Assembly: GCF_013113835.1 (NCBI RefSeq)
Contig: NZ_VTYQ01000004.1
Coordinates: 1-64,000, forward strand
Reading direction: 5' to 3'
Origin: Vibrio sp. RE88
GTDB lineage: Bacteria; Pseudomonadota; Gammaproteobacteria; Enterobacterales; Vibrionaceae
DNA length: 64,000 nucleotides
Under the pieces are notes generated by a model, which saw only the letters and a program-made list of their open reading frames with translations, ran no database searches and was not told the origin of the DNA. Every line of letters starts with the position of its first letter. Position 1 is the stretch's first letter. The position numbers and the translations under genes are program-made. This document shows, piece after piece, positions 1 through 12,464 of the stretch.

Positions 1-1947
1 AACAGCGATAGCGAGTTGATTAACTTCACGGTGGTGGCAACGGATACCGATGGCGACACCGACAGCATTACGCTGCCAGTCACCATTGGCGATGACAGCC
101 CGAATATCGCATCGGTCGAGGCGTTGATCCTCAACGAGAATGACTTAGCCAGTGGCTCGAGCCCAGATGGCACATTACTGAGCAAAGACGGTGACTTCAC
201 TACCATTCAAGGGGCAGATAAGGTCGTGAGCTACGAGCTTGACCTGACGACCAATCCAATTGACGGCATGACCTCGCAAGGCAAAGCGGTGACGCTCTCG
301 GAATCAGTCGATGCCAATGGTGTGGCGACGTACACTGCCTCTAGTGCGGACGGCGAAGTGTTCGTCCTGACCTTGCGCCCAGATGGCAGCTATACCTTTG
401 AGCTTAAAGCACCGATTGACCATGATGCCAACAGTGATAGTGAACTGATTAATTTCAAGGTAGTGGCAACGGATACCGATGGTGATACCGACAGCATTAC
501 ACTGCCAGTGACTATTGGTGATGACAGCCCGAATATTGCATCTGCAGAGGCGCTCATTCTGCAAGAGAATGATCTCTCAGGTGGTTCAAGCCCAGATGGC
601 ACCTTGCTGAGCAAAGACGGTAACTTCACCACCATTCAAGGTGCCGATAAGGTTGTGAGTTACGAGCTTGACCTGACCAGCAACCCGATTGATGGCATGA
701 CCTCACAAGGCAAAGCCGTCACCTTAGTGGAATCGGTCGATGCCAATGGTGTGGCGACGTACACCGCCTCCAATGCAGACGGTGAAGTATTCGTCCTGAC
801 ACTACGCCCAGATGGCAGTTACACCTTTGAGCTGAAAGCGCCGATTGACCATGATGCCAACAGCGACAGTGAGTTGATTAACTTTACGGTGGTGGCGACC
901 GATACCGATGGCGATACCGACAGCATTACACTGCCAGTGACTATTGGTGATGACAGCCCGAACATCGCCTCAGCTGAGGCGTTGATCCTCAACGAGAATG
1001 ACTTAGCCAGTGGCTCTAGCCCAGATGGTACCTTGCTAAGCAAAGACGGCGATTTCACCACCATTCAAGGTGCAGATAAGGTCGTGAGCTACGAGCTTGA
1101 CCTGACCAGCAATCCGATTGATGGCATGACCTCGCAAGGTAAAGCGGTGACGCTCTCTGAATCTGTCGATGCCAATGGTGTGGCAACGTACACCGCCTCC
1201 AGTGCAGACGGTGAAGTATTCGTCCTGACCTTGCGCCCAGATGGCAGTTACACCTTTGAGCTGAAAGCGCCGATTGACCATGATGCCAACAGCGATAGCG
1301 AGTTGATTAACTTCACGGTGGTGGCAACGGATACCGATGGCGACACCGACAGCGGCATGACCTCGCAAGGCAAAGCCGTCACCCTAGTGGAATCAGTCGA
1401 TGCCAATGGTGTGGCGACGTACACCGCTTCCAGTGCCGATGGCGAAGTGTTTGTACTAACCCTGCGCCCAGATGGCAGTTACACCTTTGAGCTGAAAGCG
1501 CCGATTGACCATGCTGCCAACAGCGACAGTGAACTGATTAACTTTACGGTAGTGGCAACCGACACTGATGGTGATACCGACAGCATCACGCTGCCAGTCA
1601 CCATTGGCGATGATAGCCCAAACATCGCCTCAGCTGAGGCGTTGATCCTTAACGAGAATGACCTTGCTGGAGGCTCTAGCCCAGATGGCACCTTGCTGAG
1701 CAAAGACGGCGACTTCACCACCATCCAAGGGGCAGATAAGGTGGTGAGCTACGAGCTTGACCTGAGCACCAATCCGATTGACGGCATGACCTCACAAGGT
1801 AAAGCGGTGACGCTCTCGGAATCAGTGGATGCCAATGGTGTGGCGACGTACACCGCTTCTAGCGCCGATGGCGAGGTATTCATACTGACCTTGCGCCCAG
1901 ATGGCAGTTACACCTTTGAGCTCAAAGCGCCGATTGACCATGATGCC
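1..1947 (+). repeat. 429-bp in-frame tandem repeats in the adhesin, one internally deleted
   Basis: Units begin at NSDSELINF (AACAGCGA...) at 1, 430, 859, 1288, 1519 and 1948. Spacing is exactly 429 bp (143 codons) except for the unit at 1288, which is 231 bp. In that unit DTDS (ending 1353) joins directly to GMTSQG (from 1354), so 66 codons are missing but the frame is kept. Copies differ mostly at silent positions, pointing to recent duplication or gene conversion. Beyond 2050 the repeats are strongly diverged. More copies probably lie left of the window. Confidence 0.95.
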
Positions 1948-4900
1948 AACAGCGACAGTGAACTGATTAATTTCACGGTGGTGGCAACGGATACCGATGG
2001 TGACACCGACAGCATTACGCTGCCAGTGACCATTGGCGATGACAGCCCAACTATTCGCTCTATTGACCCATCAAGCACGTTTGTCGTTGATGAAGATGAC
2101 ACCGCAGCAGGCTCTGATACTTCCGGTGCAGCCGCTGTTGCGACAGGCAGTTTTGTCACCACAGAAGGCGCGGATGGTGTTGTTGCTTATGAGTTGGTGA
2201 ATGTATCCGATACACAAAATGGCCTAACGTCTAACGGACAAGCGGTAACGATTTCTGAGGTAAATGGTGTTGCTGGCGCGACCACTTATCAAGGTGTTGC
2301 TGGCGGTCAAGTGATCTTCACTCTAGTACTGTCTGACAACGGTGATTACACTTATACCCAATTCAAAGCTCTGGACCATGCACAAAACAGCGATACGCTG
2401 ACCATTCCGTTTGATGTGGTTGCTATCGATCAAGACAACGACGCTTCGCCTGCTGTCCGTCTGCCAATTGAAGTCATTGATGATCAACCGACGCTAACAG
2501 GTACGACGGGGGAAACTTCTGTCGATGAAGATGACTTAGCGGGTATCGGCTCGGATCGCTCACAAGACACCACGCTCAATGGTAACTTTGTTGTCACTGA
2601 AGGCGCTGACGGTGTCGTGGAATATGAGTTGACCAATGCAGATGACACGTTAGATGGCTTGTCTGCTGACGGCGAAGCGCTTGAGTGGGCAGCTGTTCAA
2701 ACCAGTGGTACGACGTTTACTTATACAGCAATGACTGAAAATGGCCATGAGCCAGTATTTAGAATTGTTTTTGACACGTCAGACAACAGCTATCAATTTG
2801 AATTGCTTAAACCTCTCGATCATCCAGATGGTGCGGGTGAAAACAGCGTCCAGATAGACTTTACCATCAAAGCGACAGATTTTGATGGAGATGAGTCCGC
2901 TGAGATTAACCTGCCAATCACAGTTGTCGATGATGTTCCGCTGTTGACCGACCACTCGATCTCTAGAGTTGAAGGCAGTGGCTTCAAGAGAGTGAATATG
3001 TTTGAAGCCTCCACTGATAAAGGGGCTGATGACGCTGCGATTACGATGATTGAAGGGACCACAGACGGTACCTCAGTGATTAAATTTGGCGGTGAAAATG
3101 GTACCTATGTCGATAGTGTCGATATTCAGTCTGGCAATCAAACGATCAAAGTTTACGAAGAATACGATACTGGCAACGGAACACGAGATATCCGTGAACT
3201 GGGTGAATTGAGAGTCAACTCCAATGGTGACATCCGTTTCAAAGCGTACGATAACCTAGAACATGATGGTGACACGTTTGATTTCAGTATTGACGTGACT
3301 GCGACGGATGGAGACAAAGATACCTCAACGGCGCAATTGGATCTGACTATCGTTGATAGGAAAGCATCAGCAATCGCTCTCAAAGTCACGACTTTCGAAG
3401 AATCTGGCCGTGATCCGTCGATAGATTACGATCCAAACAATCCGAATACTGTCGATACCGCTAACGTGCAGGATAACCAGAGTGGTATTTCTGGTCTTGA
3501 TTCCCCAACACAGATTTTGCTTCAAGCGAATCTGTATGATGCGGATAACAACGAATCTATCGGTGGCATGACGATCAAGGCAGGAGATCATCACGGTACC
3601 TTCTACTACTTTGACGGCAGCCAATACGTCGAACTTGAGCCAAACAACAGAGGCAAAATCTACATTGATGGCTCTTTGATTGACCAGACCTCGAGTGTCA
3701 ATGCTGACGGCGATCAAATCACCACGATCACTAACCTGTATTTTGTGCCAGACAGAAACTACTCGACCGATGAATCAGGTATCAAGATCAAGTATCAGCT
3801 TGAAATTGACAATGATGGTACGTTGGATCATAGGCTAAATTCGAGCTTCAGAATCGAAGTGGAAAGTGTCGCCGATATTGCCACCTGGGATGATGCTAAT
3901 AGCACCTACGAATACACGCTAACAGAAGATGGGGCTCATCAGACGCTCAACTTGAGTGCAGTGACACAAGATACCAGTAATCCGGAGACGATCACCTATC
4001 GTCTAGAAGTGACGCAAGGGCAAGGAGAGTTTGAGTTACTAGACGCTTCAGGAAACGTCATTGCAGAGTCATCGCCAGGGGTGTATCTGATCAGCTCTGA
4101 TGACATCAATAGTGTTCAGCTAAATCCGAGAGATAACTTCTCTGGTGCAATTAAGTTTGATGCTAAAGCGTTAACTGAAGAAGGCTCCAATGCTGTGTCA
4201 GGCAAAGAAACTGCTGAATCAGTGGTGCAAGAGCTGGTCTTCAATGTCACGCCAGTAGCAGATGAGAGTAGTTTCTCAGTCAACCGTATTTCCATTTTTG
4301 AGGACAACGCAGCGAGCCAAAACACAATTGATCCAGATACAGATCATGAACCGTTTACACTCGACAAAGTTATTACGCTCAACTCGACGGAAGACATTGA
4401 TACCCCGGGAGATACCTCGGAAGTACTCTACGTTCGTCTGTCTGATTTTACTGACGAGAATGGTCAGCCGCTAACCGGTTTTGAAGTGCGTTGGGTCAGT
4501 TCTGGTGATCCGTTGCCACTGATTACCGATGCTAGTGGTAGCTACTATGAGATCGCACAATCTGATTTGGATAAAGTTGAAATTCAACCGCCGTTGCATT
4601 CCAACGAGAATTTCACCTTTGAAGCGACAGGTGTGGTGAAAGACACCGCAACGCTTGGCGACGGCTCTCAGGTTACCGATGTTGTTGAAATGGGTGCCAG
4701 TAAAACCGTTAACGTGTCGGTGAAAGGTGTCGCTGATATCCCTTACATCCCCGATGTGCAAGATGTGCCAAATACCGGTGCCGAACTGGATACTTGGTAC
4801 AACTATACCGACGGAAATGGCAATACGGGTGCGCAGGCTGTCATCAACGAAAACTCCAGTATTGAGCTAAGTTTCGCCGTCCTATCAGGTGAAGAAAAAG

Positions 4901-7900
4901 ATGGGGTGAGCGATAACTCTGAATCGATAACGGTACTTCTCTCCGATATTCCTGATGGTGTTCAATTGTACGACAGCAATGGCGGCACCATTGACTTGGT
5001 ATACGTAGGTAGTGATGCCAATGGGCCGATTTATCAAGCCAACATTACTCAGGAGCAATATAGCTCGGGCATCACCGTTGAACCGCCTAAGAATTCAACG
5101 GAAGACATCAATATCACCACGAAAGTGATCGTTACTGAGAATGATGGTCATGTTCGAGAAGTAGACGGCAGCATTCTGGTTAAAGTCGTCCCTGTCATCG
5201 ACGCTGGCGGCGCTGACGATGCTTATAGTCGCACCTCTACTGGTAACGAAGACAGCTTTATTGTGGTGCCGTGGAGTTTACCAGATGCGGAAAACCCTGA
5301 CAGAACACCAGATGCGAATGGTCGCGATCACGAATTTGTTTCGTCTATCACCATCTCTGGTTTCCCAGAAGATGTTGAGATTACGATTGACGGCGTGGCA
5401 GTTGCCGATTACACCGGTGGTACCGCCACTTACAATGAAACTACCAATACTCTTACGATCACTGGGTTAGACGAAAACTCCAGTCAACCTGTTGTGCGTG
5501 TTAAGCCGCCAGAAGATTCTAGCGTCGACATGGATTTACAAACCAAACTAACCATTGAAGAGCATGATGCAGATAACAATGGTGACAGTGTTGCTCCGAA
5601 AGAAGTCACGGGGTCATTAACGGTTGTGGTTAGGCCAATTGTTGAGAGCGATGGCGATCTTCAAGTTAAATCGAATAATGCTGTTGTGACTACGATTGAT
5701 GATGCGGATGACGATGGCCGAATTGACTTCACTATCAACGATCAAAATGGTGATGCGAATGTTATTGTCTTTGAAGATCTTGATCCGAGTTCGGATGAAC
5801 TAGTCAAAGAAGTGGTGGTTCGTTTTGTCGGCATTTCAGGTGATGACTTGGATCAGCTGTTTGTCACAGGTGCTGTCAACAATGGTGACGGCTCTTGGAC
5901 AGTGACGGATGAAGAAAACTTCAGCATTGTCGCCCCTGATGGTCTTAGTTACACCGATAGCAATGGGTTACCGAGCAGCACCTTGACGGTTGAGTTTGTC
6001 GCTCAGGTTTACGATAAAGGTGATGAAAACGAGAACGGCCCAGTGAGCCAGAAATCGACCACTGTGGATCTCACCTTCCCAACCGATGTTATTGATCAAA
6101 ATAGTGAAGCGGCGGTGATTGAACAGGTCACGACGCCAGAGGCTATTGTGACTGGAGTCGAAGACAACTACGTCGATCTGAGCAACCAAATTGGTGATGT
6201 TATCCAGATTGGTGTCGATGGCAGTAATATCAGTACCGCTGATCATGTCGCGGACCAGCTCACCATAGTGATTGACCCAAGCGATATTCCAGCAGAAGTC
6301 AGCGGTTTGAAAGTGATCGGAGCGGAATACGATTTCGCTAATAACCTTTACCTGTTCGAAGCAACCGTCAATCCTGATGGCAGTATTTCGGTTCCTGATG
6401 GCCTCAAACTAGAGCTGCCAGAGGATTATGCCGGTGACTTCAACTTACCGATTACCTTTGTCACTACGGATAAAGCGTCCGGTGATGAGAATCGCGTCGA
6501 CTTGAATATTCCTGTCGCAATCACACCGGTAGTGGACATTGGCCCAGAAGCGGGAGAGCAAGGTCAGCCGTTGGATAGCGATGTCACTCCTGAAGTCACC
6601 CTGAATGCAACTTCGGTTGAAAAAGGCACGGGTACTCAGCTGGACTCTAAAGCGCTGGAAGACAATCTGATTAAGCTGGATCTTGATATCGATGTAGCCG
6701 ATATTCGCAACGATAGCCACCAAGGCCAAGAAACCCTGACGAGAGTCGAAATCACGTTACCTGATTCTAGTTTGGGTTATTTTGCTGATGTGAACGGTGA
6801 CCCGATCCAACCAGACAGCAGTGTGTTTGTCGTTGATTCCAACGATCCTGCAGTCATTCAGGCGGCATTAGATGGCTTGTACTTTGTACCTAAAGAGAAC
6901 TATCCGACGGACAGCAGTGGCAATTCAATCTCCTTCACAGTGAAAGGAACGGTTGTCGACCAAACCGTTTTCGACACCACAGGTACGACGCAAGTATCTA
7001 ATACGGGCAGTGAGCGCACCTTCATCCAGAATGTGGATATTGATATCACGCCGGTTCTAGACCCTGTCACGATGCCAACCGGAGCGGACAATGTCGTTGT
7101 GGTTGGTGATGAAGATACCGATATTTCGCTCACTTCGGGCGGTTCAGGCTTGTCGATCGCGTTGAATGATACGGATGGCTCAGAGCAGTTCCTTTCAGCC
7201 AAACTAACGGGTGTGCCTGATGACTTTACGGTAACCAGTACTTCGTCTGATTTTGTGGTGAAGAACAGCGGTGGCGGCGAATGGGTCATTCAATTGACCG
7301 ACCCTAGCGTGACAGAAATCGATCTGTCAGCGATTTCGATTCGCCCAGCAGAGCATTTCAGTGGCACCGCCGATATTGGTATTACGGTGTTTACGCAAGA
7401 GCAACTGCTGCAAGAGCCGACTGCACATCAAGGGCAATTCACCATTGATGTGACCCCAGTTGGTGATGTGGTGGACATTGATCCAACAAGCAGTGTGGCG
7501 GGTAATGAAGGTGAGAACATCGATATTGCCATCAACGCGAGTATCGTTGATAAAATCGATCTGCTACCGGGTGATGCTGACCAAGATCAGCCAGAAACCC
7601 TGTTGATCACTGTCGAACAAGTGCCAGACGGTGCGACTATTTACTATCCAGATGGTGTGACACCCGCGACTAACTTGGGCAATGGTAAGTGGGAACTGCG
7701 TGTCGATGCTCAGGAAGTCGATAAGATTGTGTTTAATTCCGGCGATCACAACAAAGGAACTTGGAATGAAGATAGCCTGAAAATTACCGTCCAGTCGGTG
7801 GATAAAGATGCGGATGGCAATGAATATCTTGGCCCAACAACGAATCAGGTGTTTGATGTCGCCGTTGATGTTGAAGCGGTGAATGACCGTCCAGAGTTCA

Positions 7901-9972
7901 ACAATATCGCTGATATTCAGACCGCAGAAGATACTGTCGTGGCGATTAAAGGCTTCACGGTGTCCGATGTGGATTCTAGCCTTGATGATCCTGATGCAGA
8001 ATACACGTTGACTTTGAATATAGACAGCGGCGAGCTATTCCAAAACGCCACGATAGCAGCTAACAATGGGCTCACCGTCTCGGTGGGTGCTTCAGGTCAG
8101 ACTGTGACGATTACGGGTAAAGTTGCTGACATCAATACGGCTCTTGCTCAAGACCTTGTCACATTCAAACCGGATGAAAACAGCAATGATTTGATCGACA
8201 CTGATGGCGTTAAAGTGACGGCCCACATCGACGATCAAGGCAATGTGGGTTCGGTGGATGCTGCAAACCCAGATACCTCAAACACCAACGAAACGTCATT
8301 CGTTATTCATGTCTCTGAAGTGAATGACGAGCCTCAAGCTGGCGATCTTGACCTAGGGGATATGCTTGAAGAAGGCAGTATTCAGATCACCGCCGCGCAG
8401 TTGATTGCCGCCAGCAACGATATTGATGGTGATGATTTGGTGGTTAAGTCCATCTCTGTCCCAGCAGAGCAAGGTACGCTGACTCTTAACCCAGACGGTG
8501 TCTCTTGGACGTTTACGGCAGCAGATGACTTTAATGGTGATGTGTCCATCAGCTATACCGTTGAGGACAATGGCACAACAAATGGGGTCAATGACTTCCT
8601 TCAAGATACAGGTACGGTTTCACTGTCAGTGATTGGGGTGAATGATAAGCCGGAGATTGATGTGGATGACATTACAACCATCATCAATGAGTCTTCGGGC
8701 CAGTTGATCAGTGGAATCTCCGTCAGTGATGCAGACTATGTCGACGCATTTGCTAATGATGCCATGACAGTCACGCTCAGTGTCGATTTTGGACAGCTGA
8801 ATGTAACCATACCTGCGGGTTCTTCAATCACAGCGACTCCGTCGTCAGGCAGTTCAATTACACTGACGGGCACCATTGGTGAACTGAACGCCCTGCTGGA
8901 TTCTCCATCTGCCGGCACAGGTGTAACCTTTGATGCGACACACGCCCCATCTGACAGCGTGATGCTCACCATCACCGCGACGGATTCAGGCAACCCTTCA
9001 GGCATGGTGATGTCGGAGACAACGCAAAAACCGATCACGATTACACCTGTTGCCAACGCGCCAACTCTATCGATTGCGCCAGATAACAATTATGTGAAGA
9101 ACATTAATGCCAGTCTGACCGCAAGCAATAATGGTATCGCTCTACTGGGTATCGTTGCGGCACTCACGGATGTCCATGAAGTTCTATCTCTTGAGTTATC
9201 GGACCTCCCTGATGGGGCAACGGTGGAAACGTCGTCAGGAACACTCGTTCCAGTGGGCGGCAAAGTCGTGGTGCCAGCAGACGATATTGATAGCGTCTCT
9301 ATCGTTGGTGCTCAGGAAGGGTCACATACTATTCAATTGACCGCGGTGTCGACTGAAACGGATAACTCTACGGCTGAATCAGCGCCTATTGATATCAACC
9401 TTAATGTGACCAGTGATATCTCCGATATTGATGTTTCTTCCTCTAGTCAAGATAACCAGCTATTGGGTAGTGACGAAGGTATCGAATTGCAGGCAGGTTC
9501 CGGTGATGATCGAATCGAAGGCGGCGCTGGCAATGACACTCTCATCGGTGGTGCTGGCGATGATACCTTACTGGGCGGCGCTGGTGACGACATTCTTGAT
9601 GGCGGCTTAGGTTCAGATATTCTAACGGGTGGTACTGGTGAAGATACCTTTATCTGGCATGAAATTGATGATGGTGCAACGGATACTATTACCGATTTCA
9701 GTATCGCAGAAGGGGATCAGATTGACCTGCGTGAAGTACTACCTGAGCTGAAGCAAGCGAATGTTGATATGGATACTTTGCTGTCTCACTTGGATGCTAA
9801 GTTAGTCGATGGAGATGATATTGAACTGAATGTGCACCCTGATGGCAATGGAAACGGTGAGCAAACCATATTGGTGGAGGACTTAGGTCAACAGATAGAT
9901 TTCAACAGTATGGATTCGTCGCAAATTATCTCGACATTGCTTGATCAGCACATCATCGTACACGATCAGTAA
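1..9972 (+). CDS. Giant RTX/Ig-repeat surface adhesin, type I secreted (5' end outside window)
   Basis: The frame is open from base 1, so the N-terminus lies upstream; the first in-window start-like codon is an internal TTG. About 3,320 residues are visible. Near-identical 143-residue repeats rich in D, T, S and G come first, then two diverged copies (about 2050-2930), then many Ig/cadherin-like modules up to about 9400. At 9496-9654 there are Ca-binding RTX nonapeptides ([24 protein letters not shown]). The end (DTFIW ... ITDF ... GDQIDL) matches the type I secretion C-terminal target of the VCA0849 class. Such proteins are exported by an ABC/MFP/TolC system, often anchored like LapA, and act in attachment and biofilm. 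No transporter is visible here. The repeats are acidic with almost no Cys, as expected for Ca-stabilised extracellular domains. Family assignment is firm; the ligand is unknown. Confidence 0.95.
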   Translation, partial: NSDSELINFTVVATDTDGDTDSITLPVTIGDDSPNIASVEALILNENDLASGSSPDGTLLSKDGDFTTIQGADKVVSYELDLTTNPIDGMTSQGKAVTLSESVDANGVATYTASSADGEVFVLTLRPDGSYTFELKAPIDHDANSDSELINFKVVATDTDGDTDSITLPVTIGDDSPNIASAEALILQENDLSGGSSPDGTLLSKDGNFTTIQGADKVVSYELDLTSNPIDGMTSQGKAVTLVESVDANGVATYTASNADGEVFVLTLRPDGSYTFELKAPIDHDANSDSELINFTVVATDTDGDTDSITLPVTIGDDSPNIASAEALILNENDLASGSSPDGTLLSKDGDFTTIQGADKVVSYELDLTSNPIDGMTSQGKAVTLSESVDANGVATYTASSADGEVFVLTLRPDGSYTFELKAPIDHDANSDSELINFTVVATDTDGDTDSGMTSQGKAVTLVESVDANGVATYTASSADGEVFVLTLRPDGSYTFELKAPIDHAANSDSELINFTVVATDTDGDTDSITLPVTIGDDSPNIASAEALILNENDLAGGSSPDGTLLSKDGDFTTIQGADKVVSYELDLSTNPIDGMTSQGKAVTLSESVDANGVATYTASSADGEVFILTLRPDGSYTFELKAPIDHDANSDSELINFTVVATDTDGDTDSITLPVTIGDDSPTIRSIDPSSTFVVDEDDTAAGSDTSGAAAVATGSFVTTEGADGVVAYELVNVSDTQNGLTSNGQAVTISEVNGVAGATTYQGVAGGQVIFTLVLSDNGDYTYTQFKALDHAQNSDTLTIPFDVVAIDQDNDASPAVRLPIEVIDDQPTLTGTTGETSVDEDDLAGIGSDRSQDTTLNGNFVVTEGADGVVEYELTNADDTLDGLSADGEALEWAAVQTSGTTFTYTAMTENGHEPVFRIVFDTSDNSYQFELLKPLDHPDGAGENSVQIDFTIKATDFDGDESAEINLPITVVDDVPLLTDHSISRVEGSGFKRVNMFEASTDKGADDAAITMIEGTTDGTSVIKFGGENGTYVDSVDIQSGNQTIKVYEEYDTGNGTRDIRELGELRVNSNGDIRFKAYDNLEHDGDTFDFSIDVTATDGDKDTSTAQLDLTIVDRKASAIALKVTTFEESGRDPSIDYDPNNPNTVDTANVQDNQSGISGLDSPTQILLQANLYDADNNESIGGMTIKAGDHHGTFYYFDGSQYVELEPNNRGKIYIDGSLIDQTSSVNADGDQITTITNLYFVPDRNYSTDESGIKIKYQLEIDNDGTLDHRLNSSFRIEVESVADIATWDDANSTYEYTLTEDGAHQTLNLSAVTQDTSNPETITYRLEVTQGQGEFELLDASGNVIAESSPGVYLISSDDINSVQLNPRDNFSGAIKFDAKALTEEGSNAVSGKETAESVVQELVFNVTPVADESSFSVNRISIFEDNAASQNTIDPDTDHEPFTLDKVITLNSTEDIDTPGDTSEVLYVRLSDFTDENGQPLTGFEVRWVSSGDPLPLITDASGSYYEIAQSDLDKVEIQPPLHSNENFTFEATGVVKDTATLGDGSQVTDVVEMGASKTVNVSVKGVADIPYIPDVQDVPNTGAELDTWYNYTDGNGNTGAQAVINENSSIELSFAVLSGEEKDGVSDNSESITVLLSDIPDGVQLYDSNGGTIDLVYVGSDANGPIYQANITQEQYSSGITVEPPKNSTEDINITTKVIVTENDGHVREVDGSILVKVVPVIDAGGADDAYSRTSTGNEDSFIVVPWSLPDAENPDRTPDANGRDHEFVSSITISGFPEDVEITIDGVAVADYTGGTATYNETTNTLTITGLDENSSQPVVRVKPPEDSSVDMDLQTKLTIEEHDADNNGDSVAPKEVTGSLTVVVRPIVESDGDLQVKSNNAVVTTIDDADDDGRIDFTINDQNGDANVIVFEDLDPSSDELVKEVVVRFVGISGDDLDQLFVTGAVNNGDGSWTVTDEENFSIVAPDGLSYTDSNGLPSSTLTVEFVAQVYDKGDENENGPVSQKSTTVDLTFPTDVIDQNSEAAVIEQVTTPEAIVTGVEDNYVDLSNQIGDVIQIGVDGSNISTADHVADQLTIVIDPSDIPAEVSGLKVIGAEYDFANNLYLFEATVNPDGSISVPDGLKLELPEDYAGDFNLPITFVTTDKASGDENRVDLNIPVAITPVVDIGPEAGEQGQPLDSDVTPEVTLNATSVEKGTGTQLDSKALEDNLIKLDLDIDVADIRNDSHQGQETLTRVEITLPDSSLGYFADVNGDPIQPDSSVFVVDSNDPAVIQAALDGLYFVPKENYPTDSSGNSISFTVKGTVVDQTVFDTTGTTQVSNTGSERTFIQNVDIDITPVLDPVTMPTGADNVVVVGDEDTDISLTSGGSGLSIALNDTDGSEQFLSAKLTGVPDDFTVTSTSSDFVVKNSGGGEWVIQLTDPSVTEIDLSAISIRPAEHFSGTADIGITVFTQEQLLQEPTAHQGQFTIDVTPVGDVVDIDPTSSVAGNEGENIDIAINASIVDKIDLLPGDADQDQPETLLITVEQVPDGATIYYPDGVTPATNLGNGKWELRVDAQEVDKIVFNSGDHNKGTWNEDSLKITVQSVDKDADGNEYLGPTTNQVFDVAVDVEAVNDRPEFNNIADIQTAEDTVVAIKGFTVSDVDSSLDDPDAEYTLTLNIDSGELFQNATIAANNGLTVSVGASGQTVTITGKVADINTALAQDLVTFKPDENSNDLIDTDGVKVTAHIDDQGNVGSVDAANPDTSNTNETSFVIHVSEVNDEPQAGDLDLGDMLEEGSIQITAAQLIAASNDIDGDDLVVKSISVPAEQGTLTLNPDGVSWTFTAADDFNGDVSISYTVEDNGTTNGVNDFLQDTGTVSLSVIGVNDKPEIDVDDITTIINESSGQLISGISVSDADYVDAFANDAMTVTLSVDFGQLNVTIPAGSSITATPSSGSSITLTGTIGELNALLDSPSAGTGVTFDATHAPSDSVMLTITATDSGNPSGMVMSETTQKPITITPVANAPTLSIAPDNNYVKNINASLTASNNGIALLGIVAALTDVHEVLSLELSDLPDGATVETSSGTLVPVGGKVVVPADDIDSVSIVGAQEGSHTIQLTAVSTETDNSTAESAPIDINLNVTSDISDIDVSSSSQDNQLLGSDEGIELQAGSGDDRIEGGAGNDTLIGGAGDDTLLGGAGDDILDGGLGSDILTGGTGEDTFIWHEIDDGATDTITDFSIAEGDQIDLREVLPELKQANVDMDTLLSHLDAKLVDGDDIELNVHPDGNGNGEQTILVEDLGQQIDFNSMDSSQIISTLLDQHIIVHDQ

Positions 9973-9983
9973 CTCTAAATAGA

Positions 9984-10030
9984 AAAGCGCCCTTAACCTT
10001 GTTCAGGCTAGGTTGAGGGCGCTTTGTTTT
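9984..10030. terminator. Bidirectional terminator between the adhesin and the Dcu gene
   Basis: A 16-bp stem (9984-9999 with 10010-10025, one G-T pair) starts AAAGCGCCCT and closes AGGGCGCTTT. It is followed by TGTTTT and preceded by A-rich sequence, so it can serve both convergent genes. Confidence 0.85.
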
Positions 10031-10041
10031 ATCTCGTGTGT

Positions 10042-11370
10042 TTAGCCGATAACAACCTGACCTAACACATACCCCAAACAGCACGCGCCAACCACACCTA
10101 TCAAGCCAACAGACATAAATGAATGGTTGAAATACCACTTACCGATTTTGGTTGTACCGGAAGTATCAAAATTCACCGTGGCGATATCCGAAGGGTAATT
10201 CGGGATGAAGAAATAGCCATAAACGGCAGGCATTAAACCAATCAATAGTGCGGGATCTAAGCCGAGCCCCAGACCGACAGGAAGCATCATGCGAGCCGTC
10301 GCGGCTTGTGAGTTGACCACTACGGAGACGATGAACAGCGCCAGAGCGAATGTCCAAGGGTAATTAGTCACCATTTCAACAATACCCGAACGGAATTGAG
10401 GCATGGCATATTTAAAGTAAGTGTCTGACATCCATGCAATACCAAAGATGGCAATAGCTGCAACCATGCCAGATTTGAACACCACGCCGTTAGGGACATC
10501 GCGAGGATCGGTTTTGGTTGCCAGCAAGATCACACCGCCAAAACACAACATCATCATCTGAATAATTACAGACATCTTAATTGGTTTATCGCCATCAACG
10601 ACGGTGCGAATTTCCGGCACCATCGCGATAATGACAATGGTTATGATAGAGGCATGGAAGATCAGCACTGCGTTACGAGCCGATGCAGGTAGCACTTCAT
10701 CGAGAGAAGTGGCTGTTGTGCTCTCAATACGCTTGCGCCATTCGGGATCTTTGAGTCTCGCCTGATACTCCGGGTCATCATCCAGTTCCTTTCCTCGTTT
10801 TAGGCTATATAGAGACATCAGCAGCGTGCCAAACAGCGTTGCAGGAACTGTCACCATCAGGATGGACAGCAAGGTGATGTCGTGCTGAATATCGGTAAGT
10901 TGAGCGAGGTAGTAGACCACTGCTGCAGATATGGGAGATGCGGTAATCGCTATTTGTGAAGCCACTGAAGACGCTGCCATAGGCCGCTCAGGGCGAATAC
11001 CATTTTTCAATGCTACATCGCCAATAATAGGCATGATGGAATAGACAGCGTGGCCGGTACCTAAGAGAAACGTCATTGAGTAAGTAACGAAAGGGGCGAT
11101 GAGTGTCACGCGTTTGGGATTTTTGCGCAGAAGTCTCTCTGCCACTTGCAACATATACTTCAAGCCACCAGCGGCCTCTAAGATAGACGCGCAGGTTACT
11201 ACCGCAAGGATGATCAACATGACCGTAACAGGTGGTGATGTCGGCGGCATCTTGAAGATGAAGACTTCAATCACCAATCCAATTCCTGATACGACACCTA
11301 AACCGATACCACCATAGCGCGAACCGATGTAGAGCATTAACAACAGGAAGAGAAACTCAAAATACAACAT
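10042..11370 (-). CDS. dcuB: Anaerobic C4-dicarboxylate transporter, DcuA/DcuB family
   Basis: This 442-residue polytopic membrane protein has the Dcu family's length and motifs: the N-terminal GGIGLG segment, PPVTVMLIILAVV, LLRKNPKRVTLIAPFVTY, TGHAVYSIMPII, RPERPMAASS and a C-terminal YPSDIATVNFD-type motif before the last helices. Dcu carriers exchange fumarate, malate or aspartate for succinate across the inner membrane during anaerobic growth. The TGHAVYSIMPII and PPV segments resemble DcuB. QIAITASPISAAVVYY resembles DcuA. The paralogue call is therefore tentative. AAGGAA lies 8 nt before the ATG. It is monocistronic and convergent with the adhesin. Its promoter must lie in 11371-11781, where I saw no clear FNR or CRP palindrome. 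Confidence 0.88.
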   Translation of the reverse strand: MLYFEFLFLLLMLYIGSRYGGIGLGVVSGIGLVIEVFIFKMPPTSPPVTVMLIILAVVTCASILEAAGGLKYMLQVAERLLRKNPKRVTLIAPFVTYSMTFLLGTGHAVYSIMPIIGDVALKNGIRPERPMAASSVASQIAITASPISAAVVYYLAQLTDIQHDITLLSILMVTVPATLFGTLLMSLYSLKRGKELDDDPEYQARLKDPEWRKRIESTTATSLDEVLPASARNAVLIFHASIITIVIIAMVPEIRTVVDGDKPIKMSVIIQMMMLCFGGVILLATKTDPRDVPNGVVFKSGMVAAIAIFGIAWMSDTYFKYAMPQFRSGIVEMVTNYPWTFALALFIVSVVVNSQAATARMMLPVGLGLGLDPALLIGLMPAVYGYFFIPNYPSDIATVNFDTSGTTKIGKWYFNHSFMSVGLIGVVGACCLGYVLGQVVIG

Positions 11371-11781
11371 AGAGTAATTCCTTAAATATATTGTGGATAT
11401 TGGTATTGTCAGAAGCTGGAAGATAAATTTCTTCGTTGATGGTCACACAATATTGATGAGCAAAATTGGAAAGCGCTTTCTAAGACGTTGCTCACAAGGA
11501 TATCAATGCAACTCACTGACTATTAACAGTAATTTCACACAATTAGAACGGAATAGATAAGTAACGGCTGAGTTGTGGTGTGTGGTTGGAAAATCGATCT
11601 TCGTAGTAGCAGAAGGGATTAGCATCGAGGTGTGACGGATAATAATTGGAATAATAACTCAAATATTATTTGGCAATTATTTTATATACTCAAAATTGAG
11701 ACAACTTAGATTACATCAATAAGATAACCTATAGCCGATTTATAGCTTGGAAAAAATATATATAAAATTTGGTTAATCGCT
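11371..11781. promoter_or_regulatory. Divergent intergenic region between dcu and vpsU
   Basis: These 411 bp contain no convincing gene. The right half is very AT-rich (11641-11780). It holds a short inverted repeat, CTCAA-AA-TTGAG, at 11691-11702, about 80 bp before vpsU. It must carry promoters for both divergent genes. By analogy with V. cholerae, VpsR/VpsT sites would be expected upstream of the polysaccharide operon, but I cannot assign them by eye. Confidence 0.5.
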
Positions 11782-12255
11782 ATGGAAAGTATGCCTTCGA
11801 TCCTTATTGTTTGTATGGGTAATATATGCCGATCACCACTTGCTGAAGTTGTTCTGAAAACAAAAGCACAGCAGCGTGGCTTAGTACTCAATATTGCCAG
11901 TGCTGGAACCATTCGCGATCAAGTTGGCAACTCGCCAGACAGACAGGTCCAATCTTTAGCGAGCCAGCACGGTTATGACCTGAATGGTCTGACGGCAACA
12001 CAAGTGACGAGAAATGATTTTTCTAACTATGACATGGTGTTAGCAGCAGACAGAGCAAACTTGGCTGCGCTATACGACCTCTGTCCTAGGGAGCACAGAA
12101 ACAAGCTCGCTTTGTTCCTCTCGTATTCTGATATTGATGAAAATGAAATTCCAGACCCTTATCAAGGGAGTCGAGTTCGTCACCAGAAAGCCTTTGAACT
12201 GATCGAACAAGGGAGTGATGGTGTGCTCAATTATATAACGTCAATAGCGGCATAA
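11782..12255 (+). CDS. vpsU: Low-molecular-weight protein tyrosine phosphatase, VpsU-like
   Basis: This 157-residue cytoplasmic phosphatase has the family CX5R(S/T) P-loop as C11-MGNIC-R17-S and the acid loop D125-P126-Y127. Such enzymes (Wzb, Etp, VpsU) dephosphorylate the tyrosine-rich tail of Wzc/BY-kinases and so control polymerisation and export of capsule or exopolysaccharide. It is the first gene of a set in V. cholerae vps-I order, which supports the VpsU call. No BY-kinase (VpsO-like) is encoded in this window. A second ATG three codons in (11791) is also possible. A terminator-like hairpin separates it from vpsA, so it may be transcribed partly independently. Confidence 0.88.
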   Translation: MESMPSILIVCMGNICRSPLAEVVLKTKAQQRGLVLNIASAGTIRDQVGNSPDRQVQSLASQHGYDLNGLTATQVTRNDFSNYDMVLAADRANLAALYDLCPREHRNKLALFLSYSDIDENEIPDPYQGSRVRHQKAFELIEQGSDGVLNYITSIAA

Positions 12256-12315
12256 ATTTATTTTTCCAGTTATTAAAAATGAGACACATCAGAAGAACTG
12301 TTTATTAATTGATAT

Positions 12316-12352
12316 TGAGTCTTTCTTATATATAAGACTCATTTTTATTTTT
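12316..12352 (+). terminator. Terminator or attenuator between vpsU and vpsA
   Basis: An 8-bp stem, TGAGTCTT (12316-12323) with AAGACTCA (12334-12341), is followed by TTTTTATTTTTT. It lies about 60 nt after vpsU and 120 nt before vpsA. It could terminate vpsU transcripts or attenuate read-through into the main operon. Confidence 0.7.
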
Positions 12353-12464
12353 TGTATTTATTTTTCTATTGTCTTGCCGGGCTCAGGTCCGGTTGGGTAA
12401 GTATTATTTTAAATTTTATCGATAGCGATAAATGACTCTTGGCTTAATTCAGGGAACAAGTGTT

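Noticed and set aside
304..2162. Long minus-strand open frames within the adhesin repeats
   Set aside because: They recur with the repeat period, have no ribosome sites and mirror the codon bias of the real plus-strand gene.
12353..12464. JUMPstart/ops (RfaH) element before the polysaccharide operon
   Set aside because: No match to GGCGGTAGC was found; the short CCGG-flanked repeat here is not the ops sequence.
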